64,000 nt of DNA from Streptomyces sp. PTY087I2 (GTDB lineage: Bacteria > Actinomycetota > Actinomycetes > Streptomycetales > Streptomycetaceae), in NCBI RefSeq assembly GCF_001687325.1, contig NZ_LZRD01000014.1:124001-188000 (forward strand), given 5' to 3'. Below are positions 36,509 through 44,029 of this stretch, one piece after another; positions within the stretch are counted from its first letter, which is position 1; every line of letters begins with the position of its first letter. A program made the position numbers and the translations under genes. The notes beneath the pieces were generated by a model, which ran no database searches, was not told where the DNA came from, and saw only the letters and a program-made list of their open reading frames with translations.

Positions 36509-37189
36509 ATGCACACAGGGCAACTTCTGGGCTCGGGACGCACCGCCGACGTGTACGCACTCGACGGCTCCTGGGTCCTTCGCCGCTACCGCGACCGCAC
36601 CGACGTCACGGAGGAGCTGGCCGTGATGAGTTACGTCGGCGCTTTCGGCTTCCCGGTGCCGCGCATCGGCCCGCCCGCCGAGGGGGCCCGCCCCACGGAC
36701 CTGGTGCTCCAGCGGCTGACCGGCCCGACCCTGGCCGAGGCCCTGCTCGCGGGGCGGCTGGGGGCGGCCGAGGCGGGGGCCCTGCTGGCCCGGCTGCTGC
36801 GGGAGTTGCACGCGATACCGCCCCGGGTCTCGACGAACCCGGAGGACTGCGTGCTCCATCTGGAGCTGCATCCGGAGAACGTGATGCTGACGGCCGAGGG
36901 CGCGGTGGTGATCGACTGGTCCAGCGCGGCGGAGGGCCCGCCCGGCCTGGACCGGGCGATGTCGGCGCTGACCCTGGCCCGGAACGCGCTGGACCCGGCG
37001 TTCCCGGCGGGCGCCGACGTACGGCCGCTGCTGGCGGCACTCCTCGCCGAACTGGCCGACGACGGGGGCGCGTCGGCCGCCGACCTGGAGCTGGCCCGGA
37101 CCCGCCAGCAGCAGAACCCGCACTTGACGGAGGCCGAACGGGGCTGTTTGGACGGGGCGGTTGACCTGGTGCTGGATACCTCGCCGTAA
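36509..37189 (+). CDS. Aminoglycoside-phosphotransferase-fold protein (catalytic Asp replaced by Glu)
   Basis: A 226-aa kinase-like protein with an N-terminal GSGRTADVYALDG nucleotide loop and the APH catalytic loop read as HLELHPENV (117-125), where the usual HxDxxxxN aspartate is Glu119. The metal-binding Asp is kept in VIDWSSA (Asp136). It is short for the family. Phosphotransfer to a small molecule is possible but the substitution may lower or abolish activity. Start ATG 36509. Confidence 0.82.
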   Translation: MHTGQLLGSGRTADVYALDGSWVLRRYRDRTDVTEELAVMSYVGAFGFPVPRIGPPAEGARPTDLVLQRLTGPTLAEALLAGRLGAAEAGALLARLLRELHAIPPRVSTNPEDCVLHLELHPENVMLTAEGAVVIDWSSAAEGPPGLDRAMSALTLARNALDPAFPAGADVRPLLAALLAELADDGGASAADLELARTRQQQNPHLTEAERGCLDGAVDLVLDTSP

Positions 37190-37231
37190 ATCCAGCCCCT
37201 GAGGCGAACCGAGCACGTCCGGCACGCTCAA

Positions 37232-37310
37232 GCCGCCGCCGGCACACTCCAGTCCCTCCGGCGATTGAGGAGTGGAGGTCCGGGGGGGGGCGGAGCCCCC
37301 GACAGCAACC
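37232..37310. repeat. Streptomyces-type intergenic repeat with hairpin
   Basis: The text CCAGTCCCTCCGGCGATTGA followed by GGAG...GGTCCGGGGG and GGAGCCCCC (about 37250-37302) is a dispersed intergenic sequence that I recognise from many Streptomyces genomes. It contains a G-run/C-run hairpin between two convergent genes and may serve as their terminator. Confidence 0.6.
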
Positions 37311-37311
37311 C

Positions 37312-37608
37312 TCAGCGCCGCCCGCGCCGAGCATCCCGCACCCGCCGCAGCCGATTCACCGTGACCGGATCCTCCCGCACCGCCCGCTCGTCCTCGATCA
37401 GCGCGTTCAGCAGCTGGTAGTAGCGGACCGGCGAGATCCCGAGCTCCTCGCGGATCGCCCGCTCCTTCGCCCCGGGCCCCGGCCAGGGCCGCCGCTCCAG
37501 GGCGAGCAGGGCCCGGTCTCGTACGGACAGCTCGTCCGCACCGGGCGCGGGCGCGGCAGGTGCGTCGCGGTGTTCGGGGGCGGGGTGATCGGGGTCGGGG
37601 GCGGTCAT
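37312..37608 (-). CDS. DUF3263 protein
   Basis: A 98-aa protein. After a Pro/Ala-rich N-terminus, the DUF3263 helix-turn-helix-like domain (ELSVRDRALLALERRPWPG begins it; IREELGISPVRYYQLLNALI follows) covers about residues 28-90. The family is small and actinobacterial, and probably DNA-binding. ATG 37608 keeps the family N-terminus. Confidence 0.88.
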   Translation of the reverse strand: MTAPDPDHPAPEHRDAPAAPAPGADELSVRDRALLALERRPWPGPGAKERAIREELGISPVRYYQLLNALIEDERAVREDPVTVNRLRRVRDARRGRR

Positions 37609-37646
37609 ATCAACCAACCTAATACCCGCCCCCGACACCCGGCCGC

Positions 37647-38924
37647 TTACTCCGCGGCCTCCGCCTGCGTCGCCTCGGCGGATATCTCGCCGAGGATGCT
37701 CTCGGGGTTGCTGCCCGGCGCGACCGCGTTGCCGATCTTCTTCTTGATCGCGTCGCTGACCGTGGCCCAGGACGTCTTGCCGAACGGGGGCAGGGTCGAG
37801 TTGGGCAGCGCGGCCAGGAACTCGTGCAGCTTCTGGTGCTTCTGGTCGGTCTCCATCGCGGCGGAGGCGGTGCCGGTCACCGGGAGGAGGTCGTACTCCT
37901 CGGCGAACTCCAGCACGTTCTCGTCGGAGTAGGCGTAGTCCAGGAAGGTGCCGATCTCCTTGCGGTGGCCGTTCTGCTTGAAGCCCATCATCCAGTCGGC
38001 GACGCCCATGGAGCCCTTGGTCGGGCCGTCGGAGCCGGGCAGCGGCACCATGCCGACCTTGACGCCCTTGGCCTCGGCCTCGTCCATCAGGGTGGGGTGG
38101 CCGTTGAGCATGCCGACCTTGCCCGCGGTGAACGCCTCGAACGCCTTCGCCCGGTCCAGCTTGCCCGGCGCGACCGGGCCGGTGAGGCCCTTGCCGACGA
38201 GGTTGTCCCGCAGCCAGCGGAACGTGGCGACGTTCTCGGCCGAGTCGATGTCGTACGAGCCGACGTCGTCCGTGTAGCCGCCGTTGCCGCTGAGCAGCCA
38301 CATCAGGGTCTCGGCCTGGGCCTCCTCCTGGCCGAGCGGCAGGGCGAAGGGGTAGTCGACGCCCTTCGCCTTGAGGGCGGCGGCGTCGCTGCTGATGTCG
38401 TCCCAGGTCTCGGGGGCGTCCAGGCCCGCCTGGTCGAAGAGCTTCTGGTTGTAGAAGAGCAGCCGGGTGCTGGCGACGAAGGGCAGGCCGTACAGCGTGC
38501 CGTCGACCTTGCCCGCGTCGGTGAGCGAGGGCAGGAAGTTCGCCGTAGTGCGGATCGCGAGCATCTCGTCGGCGGTGTAGAGCTTGCCCGCCTTGGCGTA
38601 GTCCGCGTACGCGCCGATCTGGGCGATGTCCGGGGCGTTGCCGGCCTTGACCATCTCGGCGACCTCGCGGTCGACGTCCTTCCAGGACAGGACGGTGACC
38701 TCGACCTTGATGCCGGGGTGCTCCTTCTCGAAGCCCGAGGCGACCCCGCTCCAGTACTTCTCGGAGCTGTTCTCCGGGCCGGTGCCGTAATCGGCGGCGA
38801 CCAGCTTCAGCGTCACGTCGCCCGAACCCGCGTCACCGCCGCAGGCCGACAACGTTGCCGTCATTCCCAGCGCGGCCACCGCCGCGGTCAGACCCAAAAA
38901 GCGCCGCTGCACAGCCTCGCCCAT
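37647..38924 (-). CDS. Carbohydrate ABC transporter solute-binding lipoprotein
   Basis: A 425-aa periplasmic-binding-type lipoprotein with a LSACGG lipobox near residue 30 and the cluster B sugar-binding fold (NAPDIAQIGAYADYA, TWDDISSDAAALKAKGVDYP-type segments). No permease or ATPase genes are adjacent, so it must use transport subunits encoded elsewhere. It is divergent from nagK across a region with dre-like sites, which fits uptake of an amino sugar or oligosaccharide. GTG 38912 is an alternative start. Confidence 0.88.
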   Translation of the reverse strand: MGEAVQRRFLGLTAAVAALGMTATLSACGGDAGSGDVTLKLVAADYGTGPENSSEKYWSGVASGFEKEHPGIKVEVTVLSWKDVDREVAEMVKAGNAPDIAQIGAYADYAKAGKLYTADEMLAIRTTANFLPSLTDAGKVDGTLYGLPFVASTRLLFYNQKLFDQAGLDAPETWDDISSDAAALKAKGVDYPFALPLGQEEAQAETLMWLLSGNGGYTDDVGSYDIDSAENVATFRWLRDNLVGKGLTGPVAPGKLDRAKAFEAFTAGKVGMLNGHPTLMDEAEAKGVKVGMVPLPGSDGPTKGSMGVADWMMGFKQNGHRKEIGTFLDYAYSDENVLEFAEEYDLLPVTGTASAAMETDQKHQKLHEFLAALPNSTLPPFGKTSWATVSDAIKKKIGNAVAPGSNPESILGEISAEATQAEAAE

Positions 38925-39153
38925 CCTCGTCGATCGCCCTTGCCCGCGAACGGTGCGCACGGCGCAGGCCGACGGCCTCGCTCGGCCGCAGCAGTGCCGC
39001 CCCTGTCCTGGGCACCGTCCGGATGAACTGCAATTTTCCCCCATTGCCGACGCGAAGGTCTACACCACCGGCGTATCGCTTCGGCAACGTATACGGGCCC
39101 TGAGGGCCACAACTGGCTTGCGGACACTGGAAGTCGGAGCCCCCTCCCCGTAT

Positions 39154-39169
39154 CTTGGTCCAGACCTTT
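39154..39169. promoter_or_regulatory. Second dre-like site in the divergent region
   Basis: CTTGGTCCAGACCTTT matches 11 of 16 consensus positions, keeping TGGTC and AGACC. It lies closer to the lipoprotein gene side of the region. Confidence 0.45.
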
Positions 39170-39275
39170 AGGCCGGGTTCCACCCGATCCGGGGTTCCCA
39201 TTCGTGACGTTCGGGGAGAAAAAGGCCCGCCTTCACTCGTTCATCATTTTGTATGGGTGCGCAACAAACCATGCT

Positions 39276-39291
39276 AGTGGACTAGACCTTT
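39276..39291. promoter_or_regulatory. DasR (dre-like) site upstream of nagK
   Basis: AGTGGACTAGACCTTT matches the dre consensus (AGTGGTCTAGACCAGT or its complement) over AGTGG-CTAGACC. It lies 29 bp upstream of the nagK GTG. Confidence 0.7.
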
Positions 39292-39319
39292 TGGGGGTCG
39301 GCGGGCGAAACTGTCTCCC

Positions 39320-40252
39320 GTGAGACATGTCATCGCCCTCGATGTGGGCGGCACCGGAATGAAGGCCGCACTGGTCGGGACCGACGGCACCCTCCTTCAC
39401 GAGGCGCGGCGGGCCACCGACCGGGAGCGCGGCGCCGAAGCGGTCATCGAGTCGATCCTCGCGTTCGCGGCGGATCTGCGGGCCCACGGCGAGAAGCACC
39501 TCGGCGAGAGCGCCGTCGCCGCCGGGGTCGCCGTGCCCGGCATCGTCGACTCCGCGAAGGGCATCGCGGTGTACGCCGCGAACCTGGGCTGGCGCGACGT
39601 ACCGCTGCGCGCCCTGCTCTCCGAGCGGCTGGGCGCCATCCCGGTCGCCCTCGGCCACGACGTCCGCACCGGCGGGCTCGCCGAGGGGCGCATCGGGGCC
39701 GGGCGCGGCACGGACCGCTTCCTGTTCGTCCCGCTCGGCACCGGGATCGCCGGGGCCATCGGCATCACGGGCGCCATCGAGGCGGGCGCCCACGGGGACG
39801 CGGGCGAGATCGGCCACATCGTCGTCCGCCCGGAAGGACCCGAGTGCAGCTGCGGCCAGCGCGGCTGTCTGGAGACGCTGGCCTCCGCCGCCGCGGTGAC
39901 CCGGGCCTGGGCCGCCGCCTCCGGGGACCCCGGGGCGGACGCCGCGGACTGTGCGAAGGCCGTCGCGTCGGGCGACCCGGCGGCGATCGAGGTCTGGCGG
40001 AACGCGGTCGACGCGCTCGCCGCGGGCCTCGTCACCGCGCTCACCCTCCTCGACCCGGGCACGCTCATCATCGGTGGCGGTCTCGCCGAAGCCGGGGAAA
40101 CCTTGTTCACACCACTGCGTGCGGCCGTCGAGGAACGGATCACGTTCCAGAAGCTGCCCCACATCGTCCCGGCGGCCCTCGGGGACACCGCCGGATGCCT
40201 GGGCGCGGGGCTGCTCGCCTGGGACCTACTCGCCACGGAGGTTTCCGCCTGA
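39320..40252 (+). CDS. nagK: ROK-family sugar kinase, probable N-acetylglucosamine kinase
   Basis: A 310-aa ROK kinase: ATP loop LDVGGTGMKAAL near residue 7, catalytic segment GHDVRTGG, GLGTGIAG-type loop (LGTGIAGAIG) and the zinc motif CSCGQRGCLE. Phosphorylates GlcNAc (or a similar sugar) to the 6-phosphate, which NagA then deacetylates. The stop overlaps the nagA ATG (TGATG), and a dre-like site precedes it. GTG 39320 is used although its ribosome binding site is weak. Confidence 0.9.
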   Translation: MRHVIALDVGGTGMKAALVGTDGTLLHEARRATDRERGAEAVIESILAFAADLRAHGEKHLGESAVAAGVAVPGIVDSAKGIAVYAANLGWRDVPLRALLSERLGAIPVALGHDVRTGGLAEGRIGAGRGTDRFLFVPLGTGIAGAIGITGAIEAGAHGDAGEIGHIVVRPEGPECSCGQRGCLETLASAAAVTRAWAAASGDPGADAADCAKAVASGDPAAIEVWRNAVDALAAGLVTALTLLDPGTLIIGGGLAEAGETLFTPLRAAVEERITFQKLPHIVPAALGDTAGCLGAGLLAWDLLATEVSA

Positions 40253-41409
40253 TGGCCGGACGCGCAGCAGACAGCACCGTTCTCGCCGGCGCCCGGGTGG
40301 TGCTCCCCACCGGGACGGTCGAGGACGGCCGGGTGACCGTCGAGGGCACCCGTATCGCCGCCTCCGCACCGGAGGGCGCCCGGACCATCGACCTCTCCGG
40401 CCACTGGGTGGTCCCCGGCTTCGTGGACATGCACAACCACGGCGGCGGCGGGGCCTCCTTCACCTCCGGCACCGTGGACGAGGTCCTCACCGGCATCCGT
40501 ACGCACCGCGAGCACGGCACCACCACCATGGTCGCCTCCACCGTCACCGGCGAGATGGACTTCCTCGCCCGGCGCGCGGGCGAGCTGTCCGAACTGGTCG
40601 AGCAGGGTGATCTGGCCGGGATCCACTTCGAGGGCCCCTTCATCTCGCCGTGCCGCAAGGGCGCCCACAGCGAGGAGCTGCTGCGCGACCCGGACCCGGC
40701 CGAGGTCCGCAAGCTGCTGGACGCCGCGCGCGGCACCGCCCGGATGTTCACCCTCGCCACCGAACTGCCCGGCGGCATCGACTCCGTACGGCTGCTCGCC
40801 GAGCACGGGGTCATCGCCGCGATCGGCCACACGGACGCGACGTACGAGCAGACCGTCGAGGCCATCGACGCGGGCGCGACCGTCGCCACGCACCTGTTCA
40901 ACGCGATGCCGCCGCTCGCCCACCGCGAGCCCGGCCCGATCGCCGCCCTCCTGGAGGACGACCGGATCACCGTCGAGCTGATCAACGACGGCACGCATCT
41001 GCACCCGGCCGTCCTGGAGCTGGCCTACCGCCACAAGGGCGCGGGACGGGTCGCGCTGATCACCGACGCGATGGACGCGGCCGGCTTCGGCGACGGCTCC
41101 TACGACCTCGGGCCGCTGGCGGTCGAGGTCAAGGACGGCGTCGCCCGGCTGGTGGAGGGCGGCTCGATCGCCGGCTCCACGCTCACCCTGGACACCGCGT
41201 TCCGCCGGGCGGTCGTCCTCGACGAGATCCCCGTCGAGGACGTCGTCCGGTCCATCTCCGCCAACCCGGCCCGGCTGCTCGGCGTCTACGACCGGGTCGG
41301 TTCGCTCGACGCGGGCAAGGACGCCGACCTGGTGGTCCTCGACGAGGACTTCGTCCTGAAGGGCGTCATGCGCCGGGGCGAGTGGATCATCGAGCCGAAG
41401 ACGGCCTAG
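40252..41409 (+). CDS. nagA: N-acetylglucosamine-6-phosphate deacetylase
   Basis: A 385-aa amidohydrolase with the metal motif VPGFVDMHNHGGGG near residue 55, the HFEGPFIS segment, GHTDATYEQ, HLFNAMPPL and ITDAMDAAG, all NagA signatures. It makes GlcN-6-phosphate from GlcNAc-6-phosphate. Translationally coupled to nagK. Downstream the normal context is interrupted by an IS relic and the cluster at 41.8-54.5 kb. Confidence 0.95.
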   Translation: MAGRAADSTVLAGARVVLPTGTVEDGRVTVEGTRIAASAPEGARTIDLSGHWVVPGFVDMHNHGGGGASFTSGTVDEVLTGIRTHREHGTTTMVASTVTGEMDFLARRAGELSELVEQGDLAGIHFEGPFISPCRKGAHSEELLRDPDPAEVRKLLDAARGTARMFTLATELPGGIDSVRLLAEHGVIAAIGHTDATYEQTVEAIDAGATVATHLFNAMPPLAHREPGPIAALLEDDRITVELINDGTHLHPAVLELAYRHKGAGRVALITDAMDAAGFGDGSYDLGPLAVEVKDGVARLVEGGSIAGSTLTLDTAFRRAVVLDEIPVEDVVRSISANPARLLGVYDRVGSLDAGKDADLVVLDEDFVLKGVMRRGEWIIEPKTA

Positions 41410-41818
41410 GTGTGTCGTCCCGGGACGTCGGTGACACGCGTGCCGGATTCTCGAAACGGGTGAGGGCCTCCTGATCTCGGTGTTGATTGCGACATCTCCA
41501 CCGAGATCAGGAGGCCCTCGTGGTCCACCCGTAATGCCCCGCTGACCGAGACCGGGAGACTTCGCCCGGCCCGCTGCGTCGTCGCGGCCGGGTGGCCCGT
41601 AGGGCGGGCGGCCGAGCGTTTCCAGGTCAGCCACACCACCGCAGCCCGCTGGGCCCCGCCGCTACCGGCAGCTCCGCGTCACCGCAATGAGCGACCGCTC
41701 CAGCCGCCCGCCCTACGGGCCACCGCGCACTTCGCTTCCCTACACCTAGGGGGTGTCCCCGAAGAAGGAGGCCCTGGTACCGGACGATGCGGTACCAGGG
41801 CCCCCGCGTGCAAGGCGC
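41410..41818. other. Gene-free stretch at the left edge of the cluster
   Basis: The only recognisable content is the IS481 relic with its two inverted repeats; 41725-41818 contains no gene. A short GTACCAGGGCC/GGGCCCTGGTAC-like hairpin (about 41773-41803, GGTACC...GGTACC) is probably the terminator of the hydroxylase operon. Confidence 0.6.
41462..41724 (+). pseudogene. IS481-family transposase relic with two perfect inverted repeats
   Basis: Reading from GTG at 41520 across one extra C, the sequence translates like the N-terminus of IS481 transposases (VHRNAPLTETGRLR, then GRAAERFQVSHTTAARWA), but is frameshifted by TAA and truncated at about 60 codons. A perfect 21-bp hairpin precedes it (41462-41482 with 41499-41519). 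A second perfect 22-bp inverted repeat (41591-41612 with 41703-41724, starting GGTGGCCCGTAGGG) spans the relic, indicating rearrangement. No catalytic domain remains. Confidence 0.75.
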
Positions 41819-43225
41819 TCACAGCGGCGCAGCTGCCGTGAGCGCCGGGGCGCGGGGCGCGTCGATGTCCCGTACGAGGCGCTTCGCGAGCGCCTTGGTG
41901 ATCTCGCCGGCTCGGACCGCCGTGTTGCTCAGCAGGCTGGAGGCGATCCCATGGCTGTGCTCGGTCGGCCCCTGGAGGTAGATCGCAGCGGGGCCCGGGA
42001 GGATGGATTCCACGCTGTAGTCGCGGTTCACACAGACGCGTCCCTTGTCGTCGGTGCGTAGGATCGGCTCGGCGCTGCCGAGTATCCCGTTCAGATCCGT
42101 GGGCCGGTACCCGGTGGCGAGGACCAGGTAGTCGGTGCGCAGGACGTCCTGCCGGCCGGTCGGCAGGAACTCGATCCCGACCCGCACATGCTCGTCGCCG
42201 GCGTCCGCGGTCAGGAGCCGGGTGAGGTTGTGGACGTGCAGTCGCTGCTTCCCCGCGACCTTCTCCTGGTAGAGCCGCCGGTACAGCTCGTCGATCAGTT
42301 CGATGTCCACCACCGAGTAGTTGGTGCTGCGGTGATAGTCGAACATCATCTCCTTGACGTCGTCCGGCGACGTGTAGAAGTGGTCGACCGCTTCCGGGTC
42401 GAAGATCTTGTTGACGAAGGCGCTGTCGTCGGCCGGGGCGTACCCGTAGCGGGCGAAGACGGCGTGGATGTCGGCGTCAGGGAACTCGCCGTGCAAGTGC
42501 GCGACGGTCTCGGCGGCGCTCTGCCCGGCTCCCACCACCGTGAAGCTACGGGGGGTCCGCGCGGCCCCGGCGGGCAGAGTCTCCAGTCGGTCGAGGAGCT
42601 CACTCGTGTGCCACACCCGGTCGGACAGCGAGGTGCCGTCCGGCAGACGGGGCCGCAGCCCGCCCGCCACGACGACGTTCCGTGCGCGCTGGACGGTCGG
42701 CTCGGCCTGCGGGCCGCCGGCCCGGGTGAGGACCTGGAAGTGGGTGACCTCTCCAGCCTCCTCGACCGGAACGACGTCCACGACCTCCCGCCCGTAGTCG
42801 ACCGCGTCCCCGAACGGTTGCGCGGACCACTCCAGGTAATCGTGGAATTCCCTGCGGGAGGGGAACAGCGTCTTATGGTTGATGAAATCGACCAGGCGGT
42901 CCCTGGCGTGCAGGTAGGAGAGAAAGCTGAACCTGCTGCACGGGTTCCGCATGGATACGAGGTCCTTGAGGTAGGACACCTGCATCGTCGTGTCCTTCAG
43001 GAGCATGCCCCGGTGCCAGCCGAACGCCGGCTTCCTCTCGTAGAACCGCGCCGAGACGCGGTCTGCCTCGGGGACCTCCTGGTTGTGCTCGGCCAGTGCG
43101 ATGGCGAGGGCGAGGTTCGACGGACCGAATCCGATGCCCACGACATCGAGCACGTCGCTCCGCCCTGGCGAGCGGAGCACGCCTGTCTCGCTCTCCGCCG
43201 CTGTACGTGTACTCAAGACGGGCAC
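41819..43225 (-). CDS. Flavin-dependent amino acid N-hydroxylase (lysine N6/ornithine N5 monooxygenase family)
   Basis: A 468-aa class B flavoprotein like IucD/SidA/PvdA. FAD loop VVGIGFGPSNLALAIAL is near residue 28, the substrate-side segment KDLVSMRNPCSRFSFLSYL near 105, the NADPH loop TVVGAGQSAAETVAHL near 230, and the LATGYRP motif near 372. These enzymes N-hydroxylate the side-chain amine of lysine or ornithine. Last gene of the minus-strand operon; its GTG is 3 bp after the nucleotidyltransferase stop. No siderophore synthetase is nearby, so the hydroxylamine probably feeds this cluster's own product. The exact amine is unknown. Confidence 0.93.
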   Translation of the reverse strand: MPVLSTRTAAESETGVLRSPGRSDVLDVVGIGFGPSNLALAIALAEHNQEVPEADRVSARFYERKPAFGWHRGMLLKDTTMQVSYLKDLVSMRNPCSRFSFLSYLHARDRLVDFINHKTLFPSRREFHDYLEWSAQPFGDAVDYGREVVDVVPVEEAGEVTHFQVLTRAGGPQAEPTVQRARNVVVAGGLRPRLPDGTSLSDRVWHTSELLDRLETLPAGAARTPRSFTVVGAGQSAAETVAHLHGEFPDADIHAVFARYGYAPADDSAFVNKIFDPEAVDHFYTSPDDVKEMMFDYHRSTNYSVVDIELIDELYRRLYQEKVAGKQRLHVHNLTRLLTADAGDEHVRVGIEFLPTGRQDVLRTDYLVLATGYRPTDLNGILGSAEPILRTDDKGRVCVNRDYSVESILPGPAAIYLQGPTEHSHGIASSLLSNTAVRAGEITKALAKRLVRDIDAPRAPALTAAAPL

Positions 43226-43228
43226 CCC

Positions 43229-44029
43229 TCAGACTCCGAGATCGTCGATGAAAGCAAATTTCGGCAGTTCCCCCGGGTAGACGCGGGACCTCTCCACCGC
43301 CATCCACTCCACGCATGAATCAATTCTTCGCAGCGCGTCCGCCGTGTCGCTGAAGTCGGACATGAGGTCCAGAACACTCCGCATGGCAGGCTCATGTTCC
43401 GGGTAATGCGTCCCGAAGAAATCGCAGCACATGTCCGGATCGCGGGTGTACACCTGCTGCCGCTCCGCCACCAGTTCGAGGCCGGCGCGCAGCACGCGTT
43501 TCACCAGCCGCATGATGAGCGTCTGCGCGAAGGAATCGGACGCGCCGTGCACGGCGTCACGGACGACCTTGAGATCGAGCTCCAGGTTGAAGAGGTGGCT
43601 GAACGCCTCCGGACCGATCCGGTACGGGGCGATGCGCGGCGCGAGGTCCTCGCCGTGGACCAGTGCCGACTGGGTCTTGATGTAGAACCCGCTCTTTCGA
43701 TCGCCGAGTACCGCGGCGACGGACGTGATGGCGAGGTCGATGTCGACGACGGCCGCGTGGCGGTCGAGCGTGCGCTCCGATGCCTCCCCGACCCATTCCC
43801 GGTCGATCTGGTGCTCCCGGCGGGTCACGCCCACCAGATCGAGGTCCGAGCGTCCGAGTACGGCGGTGCCGGTAGCCACCGATCCCCGCACATAGACGCT
43901 GGCGAGGTCCGGATAGCGCGAACGGTACTCCTCCACCAGGCTCATCATGAGGGGGTGCCACTCCGGACCGACCTTGCCGATGTCCGCGAGGTTGATCAAG
44001 TGGCCGTCGGAATCAAGAGGAATGATCAC
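43229..44029 (-). CDS. Nucleotidyltransferase (pol beta superfamily, KNTase/MNT-like)
   Basis: A 266-aa protein with the nucleotidyltransferase motif VYVRGSVATG (Gly49-Ser50) followed by SDLDL (Asp62, Asp64), and a third acidic group in VVDIDLAI (Asp96/98), so all catalytic metal ligands are present. The rest is helical and unlike known antibiotic adenylyltransferases by eye. GTG 44029 overlaps the aminotransferase stop (GTGA). It may attach a nucleotide to an intermediate, or act as self-resistance. Both are inference. Confidence 0.85.
   Translation of the reverse strand: MIIPLDSDGHLINLADIGKVGPEWHPLMMSLVEEYRSRYPDLASVYVRGSVATGTAVLGRSDLDLVGVTRREHQIDREWVGEASERTLDRHAAVVDIDLAITSVAAVLGDRKSGFYIKTQSALVHGEDLAPRIAPYRIGPEAFSHLFNLELDLKVVRDAVHGASDSFAQTLIMRLVKRVLRAGLELVAERQQVYTRDPDMCCDFFGTHYPEHEPAMRSVLDLMSDFSDTADALRRIDSCVEWMAVERSRVYPGELPKFAFIDDLGV

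Larger units (their letters stand above)
38925..39319. promoter_or_regulatory. Divergent promoter region between SBP lipoprotein and nagK
   Basis: This 395-bp gap is less GC-rich than its neighbours. It contains two DasR-type (dre-like) sites, at 39154-39169 and 39276-39291, consistent with control by GlcNAc-6-phosphate. I saw no gene in it. Confidence 0.65.
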
